Assembly (NCBI RefSeq): GCF_001975985.1
Contig: NZ_MTQF01000005.1
Location: forward strand, 124,001-188,000
From: [Flexibacter] sp. ATCC 35103
Lineage (GTDB): Bacteria; Bacteroidota; Bacteroidia; Flavobacteriales; Flavobacteriaceae
Length of the DNA: 64,000 nucleotides
Reading direction: 5' to 3'
Below, in pieces: positions 24,815 to 33,557 of this stretch. A model generated the notes under the pieces. The model was not told where the DNA came from, did no database searches, and worked only from the letters and a program-made list of their open reading frames with translations. Each line of letters begins with the position of its first letter. Position 1 is the stretch's first letter. The translations under genes were made by a program, and so were the position numbers.

Positions 24815-25396
24815 TTATCCGTGAACAGTTTCGCTTTTGCCGTAATTAGTGATAATAGATCCTTCATATTCAATCCATTCTTTCCATCGTTTATCGATAT
24901 CTATATTGTCTGTATATTTTCTTGCAAATCCTAAAAATGTAGTATAATGACCTGCTTCAGAAATCATTAAATCACGATAAAATTTAGCTAATTCCTCGTC
25001 TTTGATATTTTCTGAAAGTACCTTAAAACGTTCACAGCTTCTTGCTTCGATCATAGCCGAAAATAATAAACGATCACAAAGTGCATCTTTTCTGCTTCCG
25101 TCTTTTTTCATGAATTTAAAAAGCTCATTTACATAATGATCTTTTCTTTCGCGCCCCAAAGTCAAACCTCTTTTTTTAATAATATCGTGAACCATTTGTA
25201 AATGCTCTAATTCTTCTCTGGCAATTACAAGCATTTCAGTTACTAACTCCTCTAATTCAGAGTTGTAAGTAACCAGGCTAATGGCGTTTGAAGCTGCTTT
25301 TTGCTCACACCAGGCATGATCCGTTAAAATTTCTTCGATATTCGACTCTACTATATTTACCCAGCGCGGGTCTGTGGCTAATTTTAATCCTAACAT
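24815..25396 (-). CDS. miaE: tRNA-(ms2io6A)-hydroxylase-like di-iron protein
   Basis: 193 residues, a ferritin-like four-helix bundle. Two Glu/His iron-binding motifs are visible: REELEHLQMVHDII (about 75-88) and MISEAGHYTTFLGF (about 148-161), with further ligands in MIEARSCERF and HAWCEQKAA. MiaE hydroxylates the isopentenyl group of modified adenosine 37 of tRNAs that read U-starting codons. The family match over the full length is good. It has an ATG at 25396 and is followed by the AsmA-like gene 50 bases away. Confidence 0.88.
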   Translation of the reverse strand: MLGLKLATDPRWVNIVESNIEEILTDHAWCEQKAASNAISLVTYNSELEELVTEMLVIAREELEHLQMVHDIIKKRGLTLGRERKDHYVNELFKFMKKDGSRKDALCDRLLFSAMIEARSCERFKVLSENIKDEELAKFYRDLMISEAGHYTTFLGFARKYTDNIDIDKRWKEWIEYEGSIITNYGKSETVHG

Positions 25397-25511
25397 AACT
25401 ATATTGAAAAAAAAGTTAACTGCAAAATTAGTCTTTTTTATCGCCGAAAGTCAGTAAATAGTGTGCAAATGCGACCAAAAAAGCATTATTTTGTAACTTG
25501 AAACAAGTAAA

Positions 25512-26756
25512 ATGAGTCAGATAAAAAAACTGTTGATTATTGGGTTTGTTTGGCCTGAGCCAAATTCGTCTGCGGCGGGCGGAAGAATGATGCAATTGAT
25601 TTCTGTTTTTGCAGCAAATGAATTTGAAATTACGTTTGCAAGCCCAGCTTTAGATAGCGATTTTATGGTCGATTTATCTGAATTTGGCGTAAAGAAAATA
25701 TCAATTGAACTTAATAATTCTAGTTTTGATGATTTTATAATCGAACTTAATCCTGACGTAGTTTTATTTGATCGCTTTATGATCGAAGAACAATTTGGCT
25801 GGCGGGTTTCTGAAAATTGTCCAAAAGCAATTCGTTTATTAGATACCGAAGATTTGCATTGTTTGAGAACTGCTAGGCAAAAAGCATTCAAAGAAAACAG
25901 AACATTTGAATTGAATAATTTATTGTCTGAAGAAGTCGCAAAACGAGAAATCGCTAGTATTTTAAGATGCGATTTGTCTTTTATTATTTCTGAATTTGAG
26001 ATGGAAGTTCTAAAAGATGTTTTTAAAATCGATCCGGATTTATTGCATTATTTGCCTTTTCTGGTGGATGAAATATCTGAAGAAGATTTGGTGAAATTGC
26101 CATCATTTCAGGAACGAAAGAATTTTGTTTTCATCGGGAATTTTCTTCATGAACCTAATTGGAATACAGTTCAGTATCTAAAAGAAACGATTTGGCCTTT
26201 AATCAAAAAACAATTTGCTGAAGCTGTTTTAGAAGTTTATGGGGCGTATCCTTCGCAAAAAGTACTGCAATTGCATCAGCCAAAAAACGGTTTTTTTATT
26301 ATGGGAAGGGCTGCTGATGCTAATGAAATTGTAAAAAAAGCCAGAATTGTTTTGGCTCCAATTCGTTTTGGCGCAGGTTTAAAGGGTAAATTGTTAGAAG
26401 CCATGCAATGCGGAACGCCAAGTGTAACAACAACAATTGGTTCTGAAGCTATGCATAGTAATCTGCCGTGGAATGGTTTTATTACGGATGATTTTCAGGA
26501 GTTTGCAAATCATGCGATTGCGTTATATCAAGATGAAAATCTTTGGCGAGAATCTCAAAAAAATGGAATAACAATCATAAATGAATGCTATAAAATCAGT
26601 AAATATTCCGTGCAATTAATGGAGGTTGTTCATGGATTACTAGATAATTTAGAAAGTCATCGTTTGCATAATTTCATGGGAAGTCTGTTGCAGCATCACA
26701 CTTTGAAAAGCACAAAATACATGTCAAAATGGATTGAGGCCAAGAATAAGAATTAA
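25512..26756 (+). CDS. Glycosyltransferase, GT4-like (GT-B fold)
   Basis: 414 residues, cytoplasmic, no signal. The N-terminal Rossmann domain starts KKLLIIGFVWPEPNSSAAGGRMMQ, with the acceptor-side glycine loop. The C-terminal domain has VFIGNFLHEPNWNTVQYL, then IVLAPIRFGAGLKGKLLEAMQCGTPSVTTTIGSEAM, containing the E-x7-E-like motif of GT4 enzymes. It probably transfers a sugar to an envelope glycan or protein. It stands alone rather than in a polysaccharide cluster. Its TAA overlaps the stop of the convergent AraC gene. Donor and acceptor are unknown. Confidence 0.85.
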   Translation: MSQIKKLLIIGFVWPEPNSSAAGGRMMQLISVFAANEFEITFASPALDSDFMVDLSEFGVKKISIELNNSSFDDFIIELNPDVVLFDRFMIEEQFGWRVSENCPKAIRLLDTEDLHCLRTARQKAFKENRTFELNNLLSEEVAKREIASILRCDLSFIISEFEMEVLKDVFKIDPDLLHYLPFLVDEISEEDLVKLPSFQERKNFVFIGNFLHEPNWNTVQYLKETIWPLIKKQFAEAVLEVYGAYPSQKVLQLHQPKNGFFIMGRAADANEIVKKARIVLAPIRFGAGLKGKLLEAMQCGTPSVTTTIGSEAMHSNLPWNGFITDDFQEFANHAIALYQDENLWRESQKNGITIINECYKISKYSVQLMEVVHGLLDNLESHRLHNFMGSLLQHHTLKSTKYMSKWIEAKNKN

Positions 26757-27631
26757 ACTTCCATTTTTCCAAAACCTACTGTTTCTCGATACAATTGTGG
26801 CGAAACATCGGCATTGGTTTTAAAGAATCGGCTAAAATAATGCTCGTCATCATAGCCTAGTTCGTAGGCAATTTCTTTTACCGTTTTATTGGTCATATAT
26901 AATTCTCTTTTAGCTTCGATTATAATTCTTTCAGCAATTAAATCAGTAAGGGTTTTGTTGAAATAATTTTTAGATAATTTCGCTAAGGCTTTCGCCGAAA
27001 TATTGAGCATTTCAGCATAATGACCCGCAGAATGTTTAATCTTGAAATTAAGCTCAATTGCATCTTTCAGGTTTTGAAGAATAAAAGGTTCTTTAGAATC
27101 CGGAGCAGATTTCATTTCTTCCAGTTGTTGATTCTTTAATCTTGAAGCTGTAATCAGAAATATCTTTAAATAAGAAATCAATAAGTCATATTGTGCTAAT
27201 CCGGTATTCTGGATTTCAGTTTTCATCTGGTCCAAAACCATTTTAAAAGTCGATGCAGCTTCTTCTGTAATTATTGTAAATGGTGGCTGATATACATTAT
27301 TAAATAAAACACCATTGCATGAAACTTCTTTTTGGTGATAATGAATACAATAAAAATCAGGATGAAAATGAATCGCGATGCCTTCAATTGGTTCATTTAC
27401 ACAAAGCATAAATGGCTGGTAAGGAGAAAAGGCGAGGAGTGAGTTTTCTTCAAAATGATGTTCGGCAAAATCAGCTTTTACTTTCCCTTTTCCTTTGGTT
27501 ACCCATATTAGGGAGAAATAATTGTTGCGTTGTAAATGATCGAAGTGGCTGTTATCATCAAAAGGAAGTAATTTGAATGCTAAATTACCATTTTGCGGAT
27601 TTATTAAAGTGTATACGTTTTGATTGCTCAT
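26753..27631 (-). CDS. AraC family transcriptional regulator
   Basis: 292 residues. The N-terminal part (about 10-150) is a cupin-like sensing domain (GKGKVKADFAEHHFEENSLLAFSPYQPFMLC). The C-terminal 100 residues are an AraC HTH pair: helix one KHSAGHYAEMLNISAKALAKLSKN, helix two VKEIAYELGYDDEHYFSRFFK with the conserved GYDDEHYFSRFFKxxxG pattern. It lies 82 bases downstream of the AhpD-like gene, suggesting it may control it. The stop codon shares bases with that of the convergent glycosyltransferase gene (26753-26756). Confidence 0.92.
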   Translation of the reverse strand: MSNQNVYTLINPQNGNLAFKLLPFDDNSHFDHLQRNNYFSLIWVTKGKGKVKADFAEHHFEENSLLAFSPYQPFMLCVNEPIEGIAIHFHPDFYCIHYHQKEVSCNGVLFNNVYQPPFTIITEEAASTFKMVLDQMKTEIQNTGLAQYDLLISYLKIFLITASRLKNQQLEEMKSAPDSKEPFILQNLKDAIELNFKIKHSAGHYAEMLNISAKALAKLSKNYFNKTLTDLIAERIIIEAKRELYMTNKTVKEIAYELGYDDEHYFSRFFKTNADVSPQLYRETVGFGKMEV

Positions 27632-27713
27632 AATAAAAACTACTTTTTTGAAAATATAAAGATAGTCATGAAAAAGAATTCACGACTATCTCTATAAATT
27701 GTTTTTTGCTGAA

Positions 27714-28265
27714 TTAGTTTTGTAATTCTAAACTTGGAACTGCCGGGAAATCTATTTGAGTATTAGCGGTATTATTGAAATAATTTGTTAAAACATTCAA
27801 TGCTACGTGCGCTACGGTTTCTGCAATTTCAGCTTCTGATGCTCCTGCATTTTTTATTGCCTGTACATCTTCGTCATTTACTAAGCCGTTTTTGCTAACT
27901 AATGTTTTAGCAAATTTAAGAATGGCGTTAGTTTTTGCATCAGCAGAATTTCCTGTTCTTGCGTCATGTAAAACCTGTGCATCTGCTTTTAATAATTTTT
28001 CTCCAATAAAAGTATGAGCAGCTACACAATAATCACATGAATTGCTTTCTGAAACTGTTAAGGCTAATAGTTCGCCTGTTTTTGCGCTTAATTTTCCGTG
28101 GTTTAATGCGCCGCTTAAGTTTAAATATCCTTCAAGAACTGCAGGAGAATTTCCCATTGTTCTCATCATGTTAGGCACAACGCCTAGTTTAGCTTGTACA
28201 GCGTTGAATAAATCTTTAGTTTTTCCTGTTACTTCTTCTGGGTTTAATGCTGTTAATCGTGTCAT
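27714..28265 (-). CDS. Carboxymuconolactone decarboxylase / AhpD-like protein
   Basis: 183 residues, all-helical AhpD-like fold. The redox motif CxxC lies in SNSCDYCVAAHTFIGEKLL with the following histidine, as in alkylhydroperoxidase AhpD and YnjA-like proteins. A second helix block (ETVAHVALNVLTNYFNNTANTQIDFP) completes the fold. It is likely a peroxidase or disulfide-reducing enzyme against peroxides; the name decarboxylase is historical. It lies upstream of an AraC regulator on the same strand, a pairing often seen for such genes. Confidence 0.88.
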   Translation of the reverse strand: MTRLTALNPEEVTGKTKDLFNAVQAKLGVVPNMMRTMGNSPAVLEGYLNLSGALNHGKLSAKTGELLALTVSESNSCDYCVAAHTFIGEKLLKADAQVLHDARTGNSADAKTNAILKFAKTLVSKNGLVNDEDVQAIKNAGASEAEIAETVAHVALNVLTNYFNNTANTQIDFPAVPSLELQN

Positions 28266-28391
28266 TGTATTTAATTTTTATGTTATTTATTAGTTGTTGT
28301 CTTTTGACATTACAAAGGTGCGACGATTACAGATTTTAGAACATGGAGGATTTACGCTATATAATGGACAATTTTCCCTGACGTGTTTTTT

Positions 28392-28483
28392 AGGAGCTAA
28401 TCCCGCTCCCGAAGCCTCGGGACCGGTACAATATTTTGTCTGCCGCGGCGGACAAAAGGATTTTTACTTCTATCGGGGTTAGG
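28392..28483 (+). repeat. Structured intergenic element, family 1, copy 2
   Basis: Outer stem CTAATCCCG (28397-28405) with CGGGGTTAG (28474-28482). Inner hairpin one is TCCCGA-AGCC-TCGGGA (28407-28422); inner hairpin two has arms TTTTGTCTGCCG and CGGCGGACAAAA (28434-28457). Conserved blocks AGGAGCTA, AAAAGGATTT and ACTTCTATC are shared with the copy at 5985-6068. An open frame passes through but looks non-coding. Confidence 0.65.
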
Positions 28484-28518
28484 GCAATTGTTTTCATAAG
28501 AATGTTTTTCGTTTATCT

Positions 28519-28616
28519 TGTCATTGCGAGGAACGAAGCAATCACATCGGGTACTTTCGTCGTTATTGATAATTGTGCTTATTGTTAGTGTGGTTGCTTC
28601 GTTCCTCGCAATGACA
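28519..28616. repeat. Inverted-repeat element, TGTCATT family, copy 3
   Basis: A 98-bp element with 28-nt arms at 28519-28546 (TGTCATTGCGAGGAACGAAG then CAATCACA) and 28589-28616, with one G-U-compatible difference. It shares the outer TGTCATT and inner AATCACA of the copies at 14425 and 15119, but the middle of the arm is entirely different and still complementary. Confidence 0.75.
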
Positions 28617-28630
28617 AATAAGAATAAAAA

Positions 28631-28660
28631 AATCCCCGACTATCTTAATAATCGGGGATT
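28631..28660 (-). terminator. Terminator after the M1 peptidase gene
   Basis: Stem AATCCCCGA with TCGGGGATT, followed on the minus strand by seven Ts. Between it and the stop codon lies a degenerate palindrome (AGTTTTCAGTC 28674-28684 with GACTGAAAACT 28744-28754). Confidence 0.7.
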
Positions 28661-28752
28661 CTTTTTAGTTTGCAGTTTTCAGTCTAAGTCTTCCGTTCAG
28701 ATTGTAGCTGAAAACTGAGACCGCGACTGAGACTGTAAACTGCGACTGAAAA

Positions 28753-30600
28753 CTATTTCAAAACGCCTTCAACTGCCTGAACAGTTGTAGCATGATAGCC
28801 TGATTTTGCTTTATCAAAAATTTTGTTTGCCCAAGCTTTTCCTTCCGGAGTTTTTGCCATTTCTTTATAAAGCATCATTACAGATCCGGTTCTGCTGCTT
28901 CCAATTAAAAATTGTTCGATTGCAGGATTGGCGGCTTTGTATTGGTGGCTGATTGCCTGAACAAACCATTGACGTTTGATGATGAAATTACCACCTTTTG
29001 TAAAGTTGAATTCTTTATCGATCGCTTCCATTTCTTTTGCTGTAATATCAGCCGGAAGATGGTCTATAAAATGCTGTTTTTCGGCTGTTGTAGTGATTTT
29101 TTTGCTTAAACCTGCAACGCCCGTTTCTCTCCAGCTTTTTTGAATTTTATCAATTGCATCAAAATCAGCAGAACTTACTGGAGTAATATTTGATGGAATT
29201 CCAGGTTTGTAGATCCAGTCTTCTGCTTTTATTTTATCCGCAAGAGCTTTGTCTCCTTTTATAAGGTTTTCGTTGTAATATTTAAGGAAATCTTCTGTTG
29301 TGATAGATTTAAAAGCGTGTGCATCGAAATAATTTTTAATAAAAACGTCAAACTTTTCGCGTCCAACAGCGTTTTCGATTACTCTTAAAAACGCATATCC
29401 TTTTACATAAGGAATCATGCTAATTCCGTCGTCAGGATTTCTTCCCGTCAGACTCACTTTTAATCTTGTATCCGGACTTGTGTCTCCATATTCTGCTACA
29501 TTATCAACTAATTCTTTACGCGTAATAACGTTTTGCATTTCAAATTCTTTCTCTCCAAAAATGGCTTCGCCAATGCGGTGTTCTACATAAGTTGTAAAAC
29601 CTTCGTTTAGCCAGATATCGTCCCAGGTTGCATTGGTAACTAAATTTCCGCTCCAGCTGTGTCCTAATTCGTGTGCTAATAAACTAGTCAATGAACGATC
29701 GCCGGCAATTACTCCCGGAGTAAGAAAAGTTAAGTTAGGATTTTCCATTCCGCCATAAGGAAAACTAGGAGGTAAAACCAAAACATCGTAACGTCCCCAA
29801 CGGTAAGGTCCGTAAAGTTTTTCGGCAGCAACAACCATTTTTCCAAGTTCAGAAAATTCCCAAGCCGATTTTTTTAGCATCGATGGTTCTGCATAAACTC
29901 CGGTTCTGTTATCAATAGATTGAAATTCGATATCTCCAACTGCAATTGCCATTAAATAAGAAGGAATCGCTTTGTCTTGTTTGAAAGTATAAACTCCGGT
30001 ATCATTCTTTTTCTGCGGATTTACAGCGCTCATTACAGCTAGTAAATCTTTAGGAACTGTAACTTTTGCATTATAAGTAAAACGAATTCCCGGAGAATCC
30101 TGACACGGAATCCAGGTACGTGACCAAACGCTTTCGCCTTGCGAGAAAACAAAAGGTTTCTTTTTGTCAGCCGTTTGTTCAGGAGTTAACCATTGTAATG
30201 CAACAGCATCTTTGGTCGTGCTATAGTAAATATTTACTTTAGTCGTATTAGGTTCGATGGTAATATGAAGAGGTTTTCCGTGAAACTCGACATCTTTTCC
30301 AAGCTCGAATTTAGTCTCTTTTTCATCATCGCCTAAAGTTACTTTTGTAATGTTAAGCGTGTTTTCGTCAAAGATAATTTCGTTTCCTTTGCTTGCGTTG
30401 TCAATTAGCCAGGAAGCTTTTCCTGAAATAGTCTGCGTGTCAAAGTCAACTTTTATATCCAGATCCAAATGTTTTACAACAGCAAGTTCTGGTTTAGCAT
30501 AACTGTGTTCGTCTGTAACAGCAGCGGTTTTTTCGGTTTGTTCCTTTTTCTGGCAGGCTATTACTGTCAGGAATAAAGTGGCAAGGATTAGTTTTTTCAT
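28753..30600 (-). CDS. M1 family metallopeptidase (leukotriene A4 hydrolase-like), lipoprotein
   Basis: 615 residues. A lipoprotein signal (LILATLFLTVIAC, Cys16) places it in the envelope. The N-terminal beta-saddle (about 30-230) is followed by the catalytic domain with HELGHSWSGNLVTNATWDDI and the downstream NEGF glutamate, i.e. HExxH-x18-E, and GGMENP for substrate amino-end binding. The C-terminal third is the helical domain of leukotriene A4 hydrolase type. It is an aminopeptidase acting on peptides outside the cytoplasm. Single gene with its own terminator. Confidence 0.94.
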   Translation of the reverse strand: MKKLILATLFLTVIACQKKEQTEKTAAVTDEHSYAKPELAVVKHLDLDIKVDFDTQTISGKASWLIDNASKGNEIIFDENTLNITKVTLGDDEKETKFELGKDVEFHGKPLHITIEPNTTKVNIYYSTTKDAVALQWLTPEQTADKKKPFVFSQGESVWSRTWIPCQDSPGIRFTYNAKVTVPKDLLAVMSAVNPQKKNDTGVYTFKQDKAIPSYLMAIAVGDIEFQSIDNRTGVYAEPSMLKKSAWEFSELGKMVVAAEKLYGPYRWGRYDVLVLPPSFPYGGMENPNLTFLTPGVIAGDRSLTSLLAHELGHSWSGNLVTNATWDDIWLNEGFTTYVEHRIGEAIFGEKEFEMQNVITRKELVDNVAEYGDTSPDTRLKVSLTGRNPDDGISMIPYVKGYAFLRVIENAVGREKFDVFIKNYFDAHAFKSITTEDFLKYYNENLIKGDKALADKIKAEDWIYKPGIPSNITPVSSADFDAIDKIQKSWRETGVAGLSKKITTTAEKQHFIDHLPADITAKEMEAIDKEFNFTKGGNFIIKRQWFVQAISHQYKAANPAIEQFLIGSSRTGSVMMLYKEMAKTPEGKAWANKIFDKAKSGYHATTVQAVEGVLK

Positions 30601-30638
30601 TTTATGAAGAATTGAATTAGTGGAGGAAAATTAAACAA

Positions 30639-30672
30639 AAAATCCCGTTTTGAATAAACAAAACGGGATTTT
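30639..30672 (-). terminator. Terminator of the pdhA-pdhC operon
   Basis: 13-bp stem AAAATCCCGTTTT/AAAACGGGATTTT with a T run on the minus strand, 63 bases after the E2 stop codon. Confidence 0.85.
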
Positions 30673-30735
30673 ATTATAAATAACCTTAAACTTCGCTCAA
30701 AATGATCTTTTGACTTTGCTTAGGATAACATCTAA

Positions 30736-32394
30736 TTATGCCAACATTGTAACCGGGCTTTCGATGTATTGTTTTAATGTTTGTAAGAATTGAGCGCCAG
30801 TTGCACCGTCAATTGTTCTGTGGTCACACGCTAATGATAACATCATTGTGTTCCCTACTACAATCTGACCGTTTTTAACTACTGGTTTCTCAACAATTGC
30901 ACCTACAGAAAGGATAGCAGAGTTTGGTTGGTTGATAATTGAATTAAATTCAGTAATACCAAACATTCCAAGGTTAGATACTGTAAAAGTACTTCCTTCC
31001 ATCTCTTGTGGTCCAAGTTTTTTGTTTTTAGCTCTTCCGGCAAGATCTCTTACTGAAGCGCCAATTTGAGATAAACTCATAGCGTCTGTAAATTTCAATA
31101 CAGGAACTACTAATCCGTCTTCAACTGCTACGGCAACACCAATGTTAACGTGGTGGTTGATGATGATAGCATCTTCTTTCCACTGAGAGTTAATTTTTGG
31201 ATGTTTTTTCAATGCTAAAGCACAAGCTTTAATTACCATATCGTTAAAAGATACTTTTGTATCCGGAACAGTATTGATTGTCGCTCTTGAAGCCATAGCT
31301 TCGTCCATGCTTACTTCGATCACTAAGTTGTAGTGAGGTGCAGTAAATAATGATTCAGCCAAGCGTTTTGCGATAATTTTACGCATTTGAGAGTTTTTGA
31401 TCTCTTCGGTGAAAACTTCTCCGGCAGGAACAAATACTTTTGGTGCAGCAGGAGCAGCAGTTTCAGCTTTTGGTGCAGCAGTAGTTGCTGTTGCAGCTGG
31501 TTGCGTTTGTGTGGACGGAGTAAAGTTCTCAATATCGCTTTTTACGATACGTCCGTTTTCTCCAGACCCTTTAACCTGATTTAATTGGATTCCTTTATCA
31601 GAAGCGATTTTTTTTGCTAATGGCGAAGCTAAAATTCTTCCGTTTGAAGTTTCAGCAACAGCTTCTGTAGCTTTTTCAGCAGCAGGAGCAGCTTTTTCTT
31701 CAGTTGCAGGAGCACTTGCAGTTGTAGTTCCTCCGGCAGTATAATTATCAGCAATTCCAGAAATATCAGTTCCGGCAGGTCCGATAATAGCTAATAAGCT
31801 ATCAACAGGAGCCGTGTTTCCTTCTTGAATTCCGATGTATAATAATGTTCCTTCGTTGAAAGACTCAAACTCCATAGTAGCTTTGTCAGTTTCAATTTCA
31901 GCAAGAATGTCACCTTCAGCAACAGCATCACCTACTTTTTTCAACCATGTTGCTACAGTTCCTTCTGTCATTGTATCACTCAAACGTGGCATAGTTACTA
32001 CTACAACACCTTTTGGTAATTCAGTTGCAGCTTTTGCAGGAGCAGCAGTTTCTGTTTTTGCTTCAGCAGCAGGAGCAGCATCCGCTTTTGGTGCCGAAGC
32101 TTCTGAACTAGCAGCAGGAGCGTCACCACCAGCTAAAAGAGCAGAAATATCTTCTCCTTCGTTACCAATGATCGCTAATAATGAATCTACAGGAGCAGTT
32201 TCTCCAGCTTGAATTCCGATATGTAAAAGAGTTCCTTCATTGAAAGACTCAAATTCCATTGTTGCTTTATCTGTTTCAATTTCAGCAAGGATATCTCCTT
32301 CGCTAATTTTGTCGCCTACTTTTTTTAACCAAGTCGCTACCGTTCCTTCCGTCATAGTATCGCTCAAACGAGGCATTGTTACTTTTATCGCCAT
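30736..32394 (-). CDS. pdhC: Pyruvate dehydrogenase complex E2, dihydrolipoamide acetyltransferase
   Basis: 552 residues. Two nearly identical lipoyl domains (about 1-77 and 131-205), each with the lipoylated lysine in ETDKATMEFES (Lys43 and Lys171), are joined by Ala/Pro/Lys-rich linkers. A peripheral subunit-binding domain (about 255-290, ILASPLAKKIASDKGIQL) follows. The C-terminal catalytic domain (about 325-552) ends with active-site DHRTIDGATGAQFL. It moves acetyl groups from E1 to coenzyme A. It lies six bases after the E1-alpha gene and is co-transcribed. E1-beta and E3 genes are not in the window. Confidence 0.95.
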   Translation of the reverse strand: MAIKVTMPRLSDTMTEGTVATWLKKVGDKISEGDILAEIETDKATMEFESFNEGTLLHIGIQAGETAPVDSLLAIIGNEGEDISALLAGGDAPAASSEASAPKADAAPAAEAKTETAAPAKAATELPKGVVVVTMPRLSDTMTEGTVATWLKKVGDAVAEGDILAEIETDKATMEFESFNEGTLLYIGIQEGNTAPVDSLLAIIGPAGTDISGIADNYTAGGTTTASAPATEEKAAPAAEKATEAVAETSNGRILASPLAKKIASDKGIQLNQVKGSGENGRIVKSDIENFTPSTQTQPAATATTAAPKAETAAPAAPKVFVPAGEVFTEEIKNSQMRKIIAKRLAESLFTAPHYNLVIEVSMDEAMASRATINTVPDTKVSFNDMVIKACALALKKHPKINSQWKEDAIIINHHVNIGVAVAVEDGLVVPVLKFTDAMSLSQIGASVRDLAGRAKNKKLGPQEMEGSTFTVSNLGMFGITEFNSIINQPNSAILSVGAIVEKPVVKNGQIVVGNTMMLSLACDHRTIDGATGAQFLQTLKQYIESPVTMLA

Positions 32395-32400
32395 AATATA

Positions 32401-33399
32401 TTATAGTTTATGAGGTGTAAATGGATAGTCTTCTTGTGCGTATACTACATCGTATAATTGTTGCAATTCAGGATATGGAGATTCTTCAGCGAATTTCACA
32501 CATTCTTCAACCAAGTCTTTAACTCTTTGGTCAATTGCTTCAATTTCTTCTTCTGTAGCATACTTTTGATCCATAATTACATCTAAAACCTGAGTAATCG
32601 GGTCAATCTTTTTGTATTCTTCAACCTCTTCTTTAGAACGGTATAATTGTGCATCAGACATAGAGTGTCCTCTGTAACGGTACGTTTTCATTTCAAGGAA
32701 AGTTGGTCCGTCACCACGACGTGCTCTGTCAATTGCTTCAGTCATTGCTTCAGCAACTTTTACAGGATTCATTCCGTCAACTGGTCCGCAAGGCATTTCG
32801 TATCCTAAACCAAGTTTCCAGATATCAGTATGGTTTGCAGTTCTTTCTACAGAAGTTCCCATTGCATAACCGTTGTTTTCAACGATAAATACAACTGGCA
32901 ATTTCCATAGCATAGCCATGTTGAAAGCTTCGTGCAGTGAACCTTGTCTTGCAGCACCATCACCAAAATAGGTCATAGTAACTCCACCAGTTTCAAAATA
33001 TTTATCAGCAAAAGCTAAACCAGCTCCTACCGGAATTTGTCCACCTACGATTCCGTGTCCTCCGTAAAAACGGTGTTCTTTAGAGAAAATGTGCATAGAA
33101 CCTCCCATACCTTTAGAAGTTCCTGTTGCTTTTCCTAAAAGTTCAGCCATTACACGTCTCGGATCAACTCCCATACCAATTGGTTGTACGTGGTTTCTGT
33201 AAGCAGTAATCATTTTATCTTTAGTCAGATCCATAGCGTGCAATGCACCTGCTAATACAGCTTCCTGACCATTATATAGGTGTAAAAAACCTCTAACTTT
33301 TTGTTGAATGTATAATGCTGCAAGTTTGTCTTCAAACTTTCTCCAAAGTAGCATGTCTTCGTACCACTTTAAATATACTTCTTTTGTAACTTCTTTCAT
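32401..33399 (-). CDS. pdhA: Pyruvate dehydrogenase E1 component, alpha subunit
   Basis: 332 residues. Thiamine diphosphate motif GDGAARQGSLHEAFNMAMLW...VENNGYAMGTS and the phosphorylation-loop-like region YRYRGHSMSDAQLYRSKEEVEEY are diagnostic for the alpha subunit of heterotetrameric E1. It decarboxylates pyruvate and passes the acetyl unit to lipoyl-E2. The E1-beta gene is not adjacent; E2 follows directly, six bases on. A leader of about 90 nt with a promoter (33500-33507) and a small CCCGA/TCGGG hairpin (33483-33496) lies upstream. Confidence 0.95.
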   Translation of the reverse strand: MKEVTKEVYLKWYEDMLLWRKFEDKLAALYIQQKVRGFLHLYNGQEAVLAGALHAMDLTKDKMITAYRNHVQPIGMGVDPRRVMAELLGKATGTSKGMGGSMHIFSKEHRFYGGHGIVGGQIPVGAGLAFADKYFETGGVTMTYFGDGAARQGSLHEAFNMAMLWKLPVVFIVENNGYAMGTSVERTANHTDIWKLGLGYEMPCGPVDGMNPVKVAEAMTEAIDRARRGDGPTFLEMKTYRYRGHSMSDAQLYRSKEEVEEYKKIDPITQVLDVIMDQKYATEEEIEAIDQRVKDLVEECVKFAEESPYPELQQLYDVVYAQEDYPFTPHKL

Positions 33400-33499
33400 C
33401 TGAATTCTTTCTTTTGCTAAAGTTTGTTTGTGTTATCAATTGTTGCCTATAACGCAAAATAGTTTCCTCCCACAAATTTGCGCCCGAAAGGTCGGGATG

Positions 33500-33529
33500 C
33501 AAAAATAAGACATTCCTATTAAGAAGTAA
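33500..33529 (-). promoter_or_regulatory. Promoter of pdhA-pdhC
   Basis: On the minus strand TATTTTTG (33500-33507) matches TAnnTTTG; TTA (33527-33529), 19 bases upstream, is a near -33. The leader carries the CCCGA-AAGG-TCGGG hairpin, of unknown function. Confidence 0.55.
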
Positions 33530-33557
33530 AATTTAAAAGGTACTTTTTGGCTTTTTT

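Noticed and set aside
28294..28482. Open frame of 62 codons on the plus strand
   Set aside because: It covers the structured repeat at 28392-28483, whose palindromes explain the sequence; no conserved protein features.
28518..28718. Open frame of 66 codons on the plus strand
   Set aside because: It lies over the inverted-repeat element and terminator; reading is incidental.
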